Assembly: GCA_934699065.1 (NCBI GenBank)
Contig: CAKUWD010000010.1
Coordinates: 1 to 32,044 of the forward strand
DNA from: an uncultured Treponema sp.
GTDB lineage: Bacteria > Spirochaetota > Spirochaetia > Treponematales > Treponemataceae
Direction of reading: 5' to 3'
DNA length: 32,044 bases
The notes beneath the pieces are model-generated. The model saw only the letters and a list, made by a program, of their open reading frames with translations. It made no database searches and had not been told where the DNA came from. This document shows positions 6,939 through 14,501 of this stretch, piece after piece; the first letter of the stretch is position 1, and the number at the start of each line of letters is the position of its first letter. The position numbers and the translations under genes were made by a program.

Positions 6939-7694
6939 CTATACATTCGTAAAACGAGATAAGAAAGCTTTAGTTCTTTCCATTTTCGGATTATTAATAA
7001 CATCCTCCGGGGCGCCTTCCTCAACAATAACTCCGCCATCCATAAAGATTATGTGGCTGGAAATGTCGCGGGCAAAGGCCATCTCGTGAGTTACAACAAC
7101 CATTGTCATTTTTTCTGCAGCAAGCTCTTTGATTACAGCAAGAATTTCACCGGTAAGCTCAGGGTCAAGGGCTGAGGTAGGTTCATCAAAAAGGAGCACT
7201 TCAGGTTTTAGCGCAAGAGCACGTGCAATTGAAACTCTCTGCTGCTGACCACCACTAAGCTCACAAGGATAATTATACGCTTTAGACTCAAGCCCCATAC
7301 GTTTTAACAGATCCAATGCTGTTGCTTCAGCTTCTTCCCTCGATTTTTTTAATACACGTATTTGAGCCGCAGTAACATTTTTTAAAACTGAATAATGAGG
7401 AAAAAGATTAAAATTCTGAAATACAAGACCACTTTTCAAAATGATTTCATGCCGGGTCTTTTTATCTGCATAAACTCCATTTTCCACAAGGGTCTTTCCA
7501 CAGATTTTGATAGTTCCATCAGTTACAGTTTCCAGCTGTGAAATGCAGCGGAGCATTGTAGACTTTCCAGAACCACTAGGTCCTATAATACTAAGAACTT
7601 CACCCTTTTCTACAGAAAAGGAAATACCTTTTAAGATTTCAAGATTATCGCGGAAAGTCTTTTTTATATTTTCAACTCTGATTATTTCTTCCAT
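6939..7694 (-). CDS. Polar amino-acid ABC transporter, ATPase
   Basis: A 251-residue ATPase of the GlnQ/HisP class that powers uptake with the permease and binding protein encoded just upstream. Walker A is GPSGSGKST (about 38-46), the signature is LSGGQQQR, Walker B is VLLFDEPTSALDP and the switch His is in VVVTHEMAFA. Length is normal. No Shine-Dalgarno precedes ATG7694, unlike most neighbours. The 84-bp gap to the permease gene holds a pair of REP-like hairpins and a well-spaced promoter, so the ATPase gene may be transcribed separately as well as from argH. Confidence 0.95.
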   Translation of the reverse strand: MEEIIRVENIKKTFRDNLEILKGISFSVEKGEVLSIIGPSGSGKSTMLRCISQLETVTDGTIKICGKTLVENGVYADKKTRHEIILKSGLVFQNFNLFPHYSVLKNVTAAQIRVLKKSREEAEATALDLLKRMGLESKAYNYPCELSGGQQQRVSIARALALKPEVLLFDEPTSALDPELTGEILAVIKELAAEKMTMVVVTHEMAFARDISSHIIFMDGGVIVEEGAPEDVINNPKMERTKAFLSRFTNV

Positions 7695-7710
7695 AATTAT
7701 TCAAAATAGC

Positions 7711-7770
7711 GGTCATTGAGCCTGTCGAAATGACCAATTATACAGGGTGGTTTCGACAGGCTCAACCACC
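7711..7770. repeat. Paired REP-like hairpins with complementary loops
   Basis: Hairpin one is GGTCATT/AATGACC (7711-7735) around GAGCCTGTCGA; hairpin two is GGTGGTT/AACCACC (7746-7770) around TCGACAGGCTC. The 11-nt loops are exact reverse complements of each other while the stems are unrelated. The second hairpin matches the unit at 31-61. The pair lies between the permease and ATPase genes. Confidence 0.9.
7737..7765 (-). promoter_or_regulatory. Predicted promoter inside REP pair
   Basis: On the minus strand TTGAGC (7760-7765), inside the second REP-like hairpin, is followed after exactly 17 bp by a perfect TATAAT (7737-7742) lying between the two hairpins. It would start a transcript of about 35 nt leader before the amino-acid ABC ATPase gene, running through the other hairpin. 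Confidence 0.45.
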
Positions 7771-7778
7771 GCAGTTCA

Positions 7779-8456
7779 TTAATTATAATAACTCAATTTC
7801 TTTTCTAATCTCTGGAAGGCAATTGAAACAATCCAGTTCATAATAAAATAAAAAACACCAGCTATAAAAAGCGGAACAAAAGAAAACATTGCTCCCTGTC
7901 TTTCCTTTGCAACCATCAAAAGTTCAGAAACTCCAATTACAGAAACAAGTGCTGTATCTTTTACAAGTGTAATAACTTCATTTCCCATTGCAGGTACAAT
8001 TCTCTTGATTACCTGAGGAAGCACAATACTGAAAAATGTTCGTACCGGTGTATACCCCAGAACCTTAGCCGCTTCATATTGACCTTTAGGAATAGACTCT
8101 ATTCCACCACGGTAGATTTCAGCAAAATATGCAGCATAGTTTACAGACAAAGCTACAATAGCAGCTACAAATCTATTCCATTTAAAAGAAACTTCATACC
8201 CTTGTAATACCAGCCAGCGAATAAAAAGCCCGGGACCAAAATACACTACAAGCAGCTGAAGCATAAGCGGAGTACCTCTAATTACAAGAAGAAAAACATT
8301 TGTTACACCAGACAAAAGCTTATGTCTGGACATACGTCCCATGGCAACTGGTAATGCAAGAGGAATTGAAAAAAGAATAGTCAGAAAAAAAACTTCAAGC
8401 GAAGTTACAGAACCTGTAAGCATCGCCTGAAGCATTTTGATATATTTATCAGACAT
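7779..8456 (-). CDS. Polar amino-acid ABC transporter, permease
   Basis: A 225-residue inner-membrane permease of the HisM/GlnP class with about five hydrophobic segments. The cytoplasmic EAA loop that contacts the ATPase is seen in GQYEAAKVLGYTPVRTFFSI...LPQ. It starts 4 bp after the stop of the binding-protein gene, with no clear ribosome binding site, so translation is likely coupled. It forms the transporter with the lipoprotein (8461-9267) and the ATPase (6939-7694). Confidence 0.95.
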   Translation of the reverse strand: MSDKYIKMLQAMLTGSVTSLEVFFLTILFSIPLALPVAMGRMSRHKLLSGVTNVFLLVIRGTPLMLQLLVVYFGPGLFIRWLVLQGYEVSFKWNRFVAAIVALSVNYAAYFAEIYRGGIESIPKGQYEAAKVLGYTPVRTFFSIVLPQVIKRIVPAMGNEVITLVKDTALVSVIGVSELLMVAKERQGAMFSFVPLFIAGVFYFIMNWIVSIAFQRLEKKLSYYN

Positions 8457-8460
8457 TTAA

Positions 8461-9267
8461 CTAATTAATAGTAGAAATATCACGGCCGAACCATTTCTGG
8501 CTGATAGCAGTTACAGTTCCATCCTTCTGCATTTCTTTAAGAATATTCCATACCGCATCGCGCAACTCAGGTTCATTCTTTCTAAAGCCGATTCCATAAC
8601 CTTCGTTAGCAAGAGATTCATCTATTACTTTGAAAGGCTTTTTTGTCTGAGCTATTGAATAATTAGCAACAACACTATCCATTACAACGCCGTCTACACC
8701 ACCAATATCAAGATCATTCAAAGCAGTAATATTATCCTTGAACATAATAAGCTTTGAAATAGAAGATGCAAATGCAGCATTATCATCAACAGCTTCCTGT
8801 GCACTTGAACCACTCTGAATACCAATAATCTTGTCTTTTGCATCTGCAAGAGAATTAATTCCGCTATCAGCACGAACAACAAGTACCTGATCATTATTCA
8901 AATAAGCTTCTGTAAAAGAAAGAGCATTCTTGCGGTCTTCTGTAATTGTAAAACCATTCCAGATACAGTCGATTTTACCTGTTTCAAGCTCCATTTCCTT
9001 TGCATCCCAGTCGATAGGCTGTGCACGGAAATCTACACCAAGACGTTTAGAAACTTCTTTTGCAAGATCAATATCATAACCAACAATTTCGTTGTCATCA
9101 CTTCTAAAGCCCAGAGGTGGAAATGAATCATCAAGTCCAAGAACAAATACACCACGTCCTTTGATTGCAGAAACAGCATCATTGTCATTTTTCTTATTTG
9201 ATTTCTTACAGCCTGCCAGAGCAAAAACTGCAGCTGCCATAAGAACAGCACAAATAATTTTTTTCAT
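8461..9267 (-). CDS. Polar amino-acid ABC transporter, binding lipoprotein
   Basis: A 268-residue family 3 solute-binding protein. The signal ends in the lipobox FALAGC, so Cys19 is probably lipidated and the protein anchored to the inner membrane face. The family motif GYDIDLAKEVSKRLG and the conserved MELETGKIDCIWNGF follow. The ligand cannot be read from sequence; the position 59 bp after argH without a terminator suggests cotranscription and perhaps a link to arginine-related amino acids. An AGGAG lies before ATG9267. Confidence 0.95.
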   Translation of the reverse strand: MKKIICAVLMAAAVFALAGCKKSNKKNDNDAVSAIKGRGVFVLGLDDSFPPLGFRSDDNEIVGYDIDLAKEVSKRLGVDFRAQPIDWDAKEMELETGKIDCIWNGFTITEDRKNALSFTEAYLNNDQVLVVRADSGINSLADAKDKIIGIQSGSSAQEAVDDNAAFASSISKLIMFKDNITALNDLDIGGVDGVVMDSVVANYSIAQTKKPFKVIDESLANEGYGIGFRKNEPELRDAVWNILKEMQKDGTVTAISQKWFGRDISTIN

Positions 9268-9326
9268 ATTTTTCTCCTATAGAATTTATTCCGATTCCAG
9301 AAATCAGGTTCCAGACCGGAATGATA

Positions 9327-10778
9327 TTAAATTATAAAATCATCGATTGAATCTTCTTCAGTCAATGTATTTTCCTTTATAAAGGCAGAAAGTTTTTCAA
9401 TCTGCTTTTGAACTTCAGATGGAGATGGTCCACCTATAGTTTTTCTGATTTCAACACATTTTTCAGGCTTAATCAACTCAAAGATATCTTTTTCAAAAAG
9501 ATCACTTGCCTTTTCATATTCAGTAAAGTCAAGTTCTTCAAGACGGCAGTTTTTTTCAATAGCAATTCGAACCAATCCTGCAGAAACTCCATGAGCAGTA
9601 CGGAAAGGCATACCTTTACGAACAAGATAATCTGCAATATCAGTTGCATTCAGATAGCCACCATCACAAGCAGCAGCCATAAGCTCTTTATTCCAGTCAG
9701 CAGTTCTTACCATTTCAGTAAAAATACGTACACTTGAAATAACTGTATCATAAGCCTCAAAGAAGCTTGACTTATCTTCCTGCATATCACGGTCATAAGC
9801 AAGCGGAAGTCCCTTCATCATAGTAAAGAGAGCAACCATATCACCATAAACACGACCGGTTTTTCCGCGAATAAGTTCTGCAAAATCAGGATTCTTTTTC
9901 TGCGGCATTATAGAACTTCCGGTAGACCACTTTTCGCTTAAATCTACGAAATTAAATTCAGTTGTAGACCAGTAAACAATTTCTTCACAGGCTCGTGAAA
10001 GATGCATCTGTAAAATAGAAAGATCAGAAGCAACTTCCAGATAGTAATCTCTGTCAGAAACAGAATCAAGAGAATTATCAGTTACACCACTAAAGCCAAG
10101 AAGTTCTGCTTCATAAGCTCGATCCAGCGGCAAACCGCTTCCAGCAAGAGCACAGGAACCAATTGGTGAAAAATCTGCACGTTTTGCAGCATCCCTAAGA
10201 CGGGTAAAATCTCTACTAAACATCCACGCCCAGGCACATAAATGATGTGCAAGAGTTACCGGCTGGGCATGCTGCATATGAGTAAAACCAGGAATTAAAG
10301 TATTTTTATTCTCAGAAGCAATTTTTACAAGTACATCAATAAGTTTTAAAATTTCACTACCAAGTTTTTTAATCTGATGACGAAGATATAATTTTTCATC
10401 AAGAGCAATCTGATCGTTACGACTACGGCCTGTATGAACTTTTTTTCCAGCCTCACCTATTCTGTCAGTAAGAGTCGCTTCAATAAAAGAATGAATATCT
10501 TCTGCAGAAAGATCTACAGAAAGTTTTTCGTTTTTTAAGTCTTCTTTTATTGATTCAAGACCATCTACTATCTGATTTTTTTCTTCTTCTGAAATCAAGC
10601 CCTGTTTGCAGAGCATTTTTGCATGAGCCTGACTGCCTTCGATATCAACAAAGGCCATTCTCATATCATCATTAATTGAAGTTTCAAACTTTACGGCATC
10701 TGCATCCGGACCTTCCTTAAAGCGGCCGTGCCAGAGTGCTGCATGATTATCGTTAGTAATTGTACCGTGATTTGACAT
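9327..10778 (-). CDS. argH: Argininosuccinate lyase
   Basis: ArgH, 483 residues, a fumarase/aspartase-superfamily enzyme that splits argininosuccinate to arginine and fumarate in the last step of arginine synthesis. Key motifs are ALWHGRF at the start, HTGRSRNDQ, TPGFTHMQ-type loop (PGFTHMQHAQPVTLAHH) and the signature GSSIMPQKKNPD with the catalytic Ser. It carries about 14 residues before the usual ALW start, but no other start codon exists there, so ATG10778 is right. There is no Shine-Dalgarno; a TATAAT lies 6 bp before the ATG. No other arg gene is nearby. Confidence 0.97.
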   Translation of the reverse strand: MSNHGTITNDNHAALWHGRFKEGPDADAVKFETSINDDMRMAFVDIEGSQAHAKMLCKQGLISEEEKNQIVDGLESIKEDLKNEKLSVDLSAEDIHSFIEATLTDRIGEAGKKVHTGRSRNDQIALDEKLYLRHQIKKLGSEILKLIDVLVKIASENKNTLIPGFTHMQHAQPVTLAHHLCAWAWMFSRDFTRLRDAAKRADFSPIGSCALAGSGLPLDRAYEAELLGFSGVTDNSLDSVSDRDYYLEVASDLSILQMHLSRACEEIVYWSTTEFNFVDLSEKWSTGSSIMPQKKNPDFAELIRGKTGRVYGDMVALFTMMKGLPLAYDRDMQEDKSSFFEAYDTVISSVRIFTEMVRTADWNKELMAAACDGGYLNATDIADYLVRKGMPFRTAHGVSAGLVRIAIEKNCRLEELDFTEYEKASDLFEKDIFELIKPEKCVEIRKTIGGPSPSEVQKQIEKLSAFIKENTLTEEDSIDDFII

Positions 10779-10784
10779 ATTTTT

Positions 10785-10813
10785 ATTATATAAAAAAAGC
10801 CATCGTATTTCAA
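10785..10813 (-). promoter_or_regulatory. Promoter of argH, -35 in terminator loop
   Basis: On the minus strand TTGAAA (10808-10813) and a perfect TATAAT (10785-10790) are 17 bp apart, and the ATG follows 6 bp after the -10 box. The -35 box exactly fills the loop of the preceding terminator and the U-tract forms most of the spacer. Transcription would begin at or within a base or two of the ATG, giving a leaderless mRNA, in line with the missing ribosome binding site. Confidence 0.65.
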
Positions 10814-10826
10814 TTACGATGGCTTT
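10792..10826 (-). terminator. Intrinsic terminator after the 461-residue binding-protein gene
   Basis: A perfect 12-bp stem (10796-10807 with 10815-10826; AAAGCCATCGTA/TACGATGGCTTT) with a 7-nt loop leads into a run of seven U on the minus strand. It ends the transcript of the 10867-12252 gene. Its loop doubles as the -35 box of argH. Confidence 0.9.
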
Positions 10827-10830
10827 GGAG

Positions 10831-10851
10831 ATGCTGAAACCAGTTCAGCAT
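10831..10851. repeat. REP-like hairpin, degenerate family member
   Basis: ATGCTGAA/TTCAGCAT around loop ACCAG, with the trailing GACAGG resembling other family members. The core GAAACCAGTTC is a variant of GAAACAAGTTC seen at 4804-4824. It lies between the binding-protein stop and its terminator. Confidence 0.65.
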
Positions 10852-10866
10852 GACAGGCAATTAAAC

Positions 10867-12252
10867 TTATTTGTTCATAGCCTCGTCAATTGTAGCCTGA
10901 AGTTCGTTCTTCATAGACTCATATGTTTCCTGTGGATCTGCACCACCACAGATGTTCCATGAAAGTGGAGCATAGTTCAAACCTGGAATCAACCAAGCAT
11001 TCCAAGACTTAGAGTTGTCCATCATGTACTGCATTGTTTCATCAACAGCACGTGTATCGCGGAATGAACCGTAGTAGTTTTCCTTCCAAGAATCTGGATC
11101 ATCATAACCAGGAACTGTATCAGACCAGAAGTCATAAGCCTTCATAATCTTGTTAACTTTGTCCTGTGAGTAGTAGCTAGGAATTACGAGCATGTTATCA
11201 GCGTTGAGTGTGAAGTATTTTCCATCACCCTTTGGTCCGAGTGGAAGACATACCATACCCCAGTCATCCTTCATATCTGCAAGCATACCATTTGGCTGAG
11301 CATCGTACTCTTCATCATTGTAGAATGCTGTAGCACCACTCAAGAAGTCTGCCTTGAAGTAGTCCCAGTTAGCACCTTCTCCAGCTGGTTTGTTGTAGTT
11401 TACGAAAATGCGGCGGATATAATCCCAAGCTTCCATTACGTTGTCGCTCATATCGAGATAGTATTTTCCGTTTGCATCAACATTTACAATCTTACCACCG
11501 TTAGAGTAGATTGTTGGCCAAGCAAATTCTCCGTTGAATCCAGAGAGAGCATACTGATCAATGATACCATCGTTATCTGTATCTTTTGTGAGTTTAGCAC
11601 ACATTTCTTCGAATGTTTCCCATGTCCATTTTCCTTCTTTCTGAAGATTGTATGGTTCATCTGGGTCAAAACCATTTTCCTGAAGAACACGCTTGTTGAA
11701 GAAGATACAGTGGCGTGGTTCTGGCTTACCTACAGCAAATGATTTACCAGGCATAACGCTGCAAACAGCCTTGTTCCACTTATCTTTTGTCCAGTCGATA
11801 TCTGGAGTCTTAGAAACATCTGCCCAAAGGTTAGCAGCAAGTCCTGAGAATGCTGAACGTCCATCAATGATGAAGATACGAGCATCGTCACCACCAGTGA
11901 TACAGTAGTTAGCTACTTCTGCAGGGTGTCCACCCCAACCAGCATTCAAGTTGTCCTGAATGATTGTAAAGTTGTAAGTTTCTTCGAGGTACTTGCGGAA
12001 AGCTCTCTGATCTTCTTCTGCCTTTGAAGCAGCTGGAGCATCAGGATTTGACCACCAGTCATAAATTGTAATTGCCAATCCACCGAAATCATAACTCTTC
12101 TTTGTAGCTGGATCTTTTGCTACTGGAAGCTTTGAATAGTCACCTTCTGCTGCTGCTTTAAGAGCTGCTGCTGAAGGACCTTTAGATTTGCTACATCCAG
12201 CAAGTGCGAGAACACACATTGCAGACATTGCCAAAAGTGCAATTTTTTTCAT
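10867..12252 (-). CDS. Carbohydrate ABC transporter, binding lipoprotein
   Basis: A 461-residue family 1 extracellular solute-binding protein. The signal ends in VLALAGC, so Cys20 is the likely lipid anchor. The middle holds DTDNDGIIDQY, an EF-hand-like calcium loop common in sugar-binding proteins of this family. The C-terminus is helical. It has its own promoter and a good AAGGAG site, and is closed by a strong terminator. It lies 341 bp after the permease pair 13595-12594 and 14499-13588 and probably serves them; its promoter shares a motif with the operon at 24217. The ligand is unknown, presumably an oligosaccharide. Confidence 0.92.
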   Translation of the reverse strand: MKKIALLAMSAMCVLALAGCSKSKGPSAAALKAAAEGDYSKLPVAKDPATKKSYDFGGLAITIYDWWSNPDAPAASKAEEDQRAFRKYLEETYNFTIIQDNLNAGWGGHPAEVANYCITGGDDARIFIIDGRSAFSGLAANLWADVSKTPDIDWTKDKWNKAVCSVMPGKSFAVGKPEPRHCIFFNKRVLQENGFDPDEPYNLQKEGKWTWETFEEMCAKLTKDTDNDGIIDQYALSGFNGEFAWPTIYSNGGKIVNVDANGKYYLDMSDNVMEAWDYIRRIFVNYNKPAGEGANWDYFKADFLSGATAFYNDEEYDAQPNGMLADMKDDWGMVCLPLGPKGDGKYFTLNADNMLVIPSYYSQDKVNKIMKAYDFWSDTVPGYDDPDSWKENYYGSFRDTRAVDETMQYMMDNSKSWNAWLIPGLNYAPLSWNICGGADPQETYESMKNELQATIDEAMNK

Positions 12253-12312
12253 AAAATTATACTCCTTTTTTATAAATTTACGCCGTAACCGGCAAATTGC
12301 CTAACATTAATA

Positions 12313-12349
12313 ATTATACCACCACTTTATTGAAATTACATAGGAAATT
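12313..12349 (-). promoter_or_regulatory. Promoter and shared motif before binding-protein gene
   Basis: On the minus strand a perfect TATAAT (12313-12318) lies about 60 bp before ATG12252. The 11-bp motif CATAGGAAATT (plus-strand 12339-12349) ends exactly 20 bp upstream of it. The same motif at the same distance precedes the -10 box of the 24217 operon. There is no good -35 box, which fits an activator-dependent promoter. Confidence 0.55.
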
Positions 12350-12360
12350 TCTCCTAAGGT

Positions 12361-12391
12361 AAAAAAAATCCCCGAAAATATCGGGGATTTT
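12361..12391 (-). terminator. Terminator of the carbohydrate-uptake operon
   Basis: An 11-bp stem AAAATCCCCGA/TCGGGGATTTT (12364-12374 with 12380-12390), 5-nt loop, with eight U on the minus strand. It follows the repeat region after the last permease gene and precedes the next promoter. A run of T also follows the stem on the plus strand, so it may work in both directions. Confidence 0.88.
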
Positions 12392-12397
12392 TCGATT

Positions 12398-12580
12398 CCA
12401 GGCTGCTCGCATAGTCTCGCAGCTTGAGCCATTCTTTCGATAATCCTAAACTGGCCCGCTGTCGCAGCCCAGTTTTTAACGGATTTTCTATTTTAGGCTG
12501 CCTGCAAAGTCTCGCAGCTTGAGGCGTTTTTTTCGATGAACCTAACACGACCCGCTGTCGCAGCTCGTGTTTTAACGGTT
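12398..12580. repeat. Two tandem copies of a two-hairpin repeat
   Basis: Unit A (about 12398-12482) and unit B (about 12494-12580) share one plan. The first hairpin is GCTGC/GCAGC (12401-12405 with 12418-12422; 12497-12501 with 12514-12518) around a conserved AGTCTCG loop, then a linker like TTGAGCCATTCTTTCGATAA, then a second hairpin with an identical 14-nt loop CCCGCTGTCGCAGC. The second stems differ completely: AAACTGG/CCAGTTT in A, AACACGA/TCGTGTT in B. A third copy lies at 31868-31945. This fills most of the 341-bp gap 12253-12593. Confidence 0.85.
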
Positions 12581-12593
12581 CTTCGCTCGTAGC

Positions 12594-13595
12594 CTACATT
12601 TTAACACCAGTTGATGCGAGGCTTTCTACGAAGAGGCGCTGGCAGAAGATGTAGAGTATAATCAATGGAAGAATAGCCAGAAGCATACCTGTTGAAAGTA
12701 TTGCATTTGAGTATGCAATTGGTGCAATAACAGATCCACCATTCAATTTAGAAAGATAAATACCAAACTTATCTACAATTCCTGTAAGCTGGATTGAAAG
12801 CAGCTGAATTTTTCCAAGGAAGAGGTTTGAATAAAAACTATCTGTCCACTGCCATACAAAAGAAAACAGGAAACATGAAGTAATGATAGGTTTTGCACCT
12901 GGAATCATAATTCTTACAAAAGTTTTAAGAGGTCCACAACCATCTACATAAGCTGCCTCTTCAAGTTCAAACGGGAATCCCATAAAGAACTGGCGAATCA
13001 TAAAGATATAAAGACCATTTTTAAGTCCCATACATCCAAGACACATCATAATATATGGAAGCATCGAACCTCTAAGGTTCAAAGTAGCCCCAAACAGTTT
13101 GAAATATCGGAAATGAAGGAACAGTGATGTAGAAATTGTCTGTGGCGGAATAACAATTACAAGAATTACACAGAAAAACCAGAATCTCTTAAATGGAAAC
13201 TGGAAACGTGAAAAACCATAACCTACAACACTACACATTGCAACTTCAATAACAGATACAAGAATAGAAACCCATAAAGTATTGAACAATGTTGTTTTGT
13301 AATTAAGAAGATTCATTGCAATCTTCCAGTTACTAATAGAGAAGTGTTTTGGAACAAGAATAATTGTTGTATCATACAAATCTCGTTCAGCCATAAAACT
13401 CAGCGCAATCTTATTTAAGATAGGCTGTATAAACATAAAGCACATTCCGAACAAAAGAATTCCACGGAAGATAGAAATGGCATACTTTTTGATTGTTTCA
13501 TTCAAGAGAATACCATTTGAAGCTTCGTTTCTTTCCCAGAAGGAACGGGTTTCAACTGCAGGAGTTGTTTTAGTTACTTTCTTATTCTTAGTCAT
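12594..13595 (-). CDS. Carbohydrate ABC permease, MalG type
   Basis: A 333-residue inner-membrane permease of the MalG/CUT1 class, somewhat long because of about 35 extra polar residues before the first membrane helix. Six hydrophobic segments are visible, and the EAA loop reads EAAYVDGCGPLKTFVRIMIPGAKP. It overlaps the stop of the preceding permease gene by 8 bp, with AAGGTGG as ribosome binding site. It pairs with the 13588-14499 product to form one transport channel. It is the last gene of the big operon. Confidence 0.93.
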   Translation of the reverse strand: MTKNKKVTKTTPAVETRSFWERNEASNGILLNETIKKYAISIFRGILLFGMCFMFIQPILNKIALSFMAERDLYDTTIILVPKHFSISNWKIAMNLLNYKTTLFNTLWVSILVSVIEVAMCSVVGYGFSRFQFPFKRFWFFCVILVIVIPPQTISTSLFLHFRYFKLFGATLNLRGSMLPYIMMCLGCMGLKNGLYIFMIRQFFMGFPFELEEAAYVDGCGPLKTFVRIMIPGAKPIITSCFLFSFVWQWTDSFYSNLFLGKIQLLSIQLTGIVDKFGIYLSKLNGGSVIAPIAYSNAILSTGMLLAILPLIILYIFCQRLFVESLASTGVKM

Positions 13596-14499
13596 AATTG
13601 TACACCACCTTAGAAATAAGCAATGAACTGAGGCCTATCAATGCCATACATACAATAAAGTAAATCCATGCCATTGCAGAACTGAAGCCATAGTTGAGCA
13701 TTTCTGTCATCTGGGTATTAATCTTATCCATAATCTGATTATCACTCTTCATGAAGAAGTCTACGATTGTGTAAATCCAGCATACAAGCATAAGAGGACT
13801 TACCATAGGAACTGTAATCTTCCAGAGGCTTTCCCATGCTGTACAACCTTCCATCTGAGCTGCTTCATACATACTTGGAGAAATATTCTGCAAACCAGAA
13901 AGGAAGATAATAATCTGAATACCAGAAGCCATAGCAACATCGTAAATAGAATCGATAATCTCGAATACAGCCTTAAAAGCCTTACTGCTTATTCCATTTA
14001 CACCCGATGCATCAGACACCAGGATTTGTTCAAGAACATCAGTAATTGAATTGGCGTTTCCAGATTCCTCGATCATATCTTTAAGCTGAGCCATAAGTGA
14101 GTTGCTTGATTCAAGACCAACCAGAACGCCTGATGAAAGAATTACAGCAAGGAAGAAGATAGAGCGAGCAAGTGTTCTACCCTTAAACTTCTGATTCAAA
14201 AGCAAAGCAACAAAGAAACTGAATACAATTGTTGCAAGCGAACGAAGGATCATCTGTCCTATTGCTTCAACAAGCATTCTGTTGAATTCAGCATCTACAA
14301 GCAAAGCTTTCTTAAAGTTATCAAAATTATTCCAGTTGAGCTGGAATCCCTGATTAGAAATTACAACCTCAGACATAGCCATATGCAATGACTGCCAGAG
14401 AGGCTTGATCATAAAGAATACAAAACCAAGAATAAACGGCAATATAAAAAGATATCCGTATACTGCACGTCTTCCCATTAATCCGACTTTTTTCTTCAT
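13588..14499 (-). CDS. Carbohydrate ABC permease, MalF type
   Basis: A 303-residue inner-membrane permease of the MalF/CUT1 class. The EAA loop is EAAQMEGCTAWESLWKITVP. Between the third and fourth hydrophobic segments there is an extracytoplasmic insert of about 60 residues (around 125-185, containing LKDMIEESGNANSITDVLEQ) that is not typical of the family. The gene starts 2 bp after the DUF5696-type gene ends, and its partner permease overlaps it. Confidence 0.92.
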   Translation of the reverse strand: MKKKVGLMGRRAVYGYLFILPFILGFVFFMIKPLWQSLHMAMSEVVISNQGFQLNWNNFDNFKKALLVDAEFNRMLVEAIGQMILRSLATIVFSFFVALLLNQKFKGRTLARSIFFLAVILSSGVLVGLESSNSLMAQLKDMIEESGNANSITDVLEQILVSDASGVNGISSKAFKAVFEIIDSIYDVAMASGIQIIIFLSGLQNISPSMYEAAQMEGCTAWESLWKITVPMVSPLMLVCWIYTIVDFFMKSDNQIMDKINTQMTEMLNYGFSSAMAWIYFIVCMALIGLSSLLISKVVYNYD

Positions 14500-14501
14500 A
14501 A

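Noticed and set aside
8461..9267. Assigning arginine as the transporter ligand
   Set aside because: Only the neighbouring argH suggests it; ligand residues cannot be read reliably from sequence.
9268..9326. Terminator between argH and the amino-acid binding-protein gene
   Set aside because: An ATTCCG/CGGAAT pair exists but the loop is long and no U-tract follows, so cotranscription is more likely.
12354..12548. 64-residue reading frame on the minus strand after the last permease gene
   Set aside because: It runs through two repeat units and the terminator; the repeated peptide comes from the DNA repeat and no ribosome binding site is seen.
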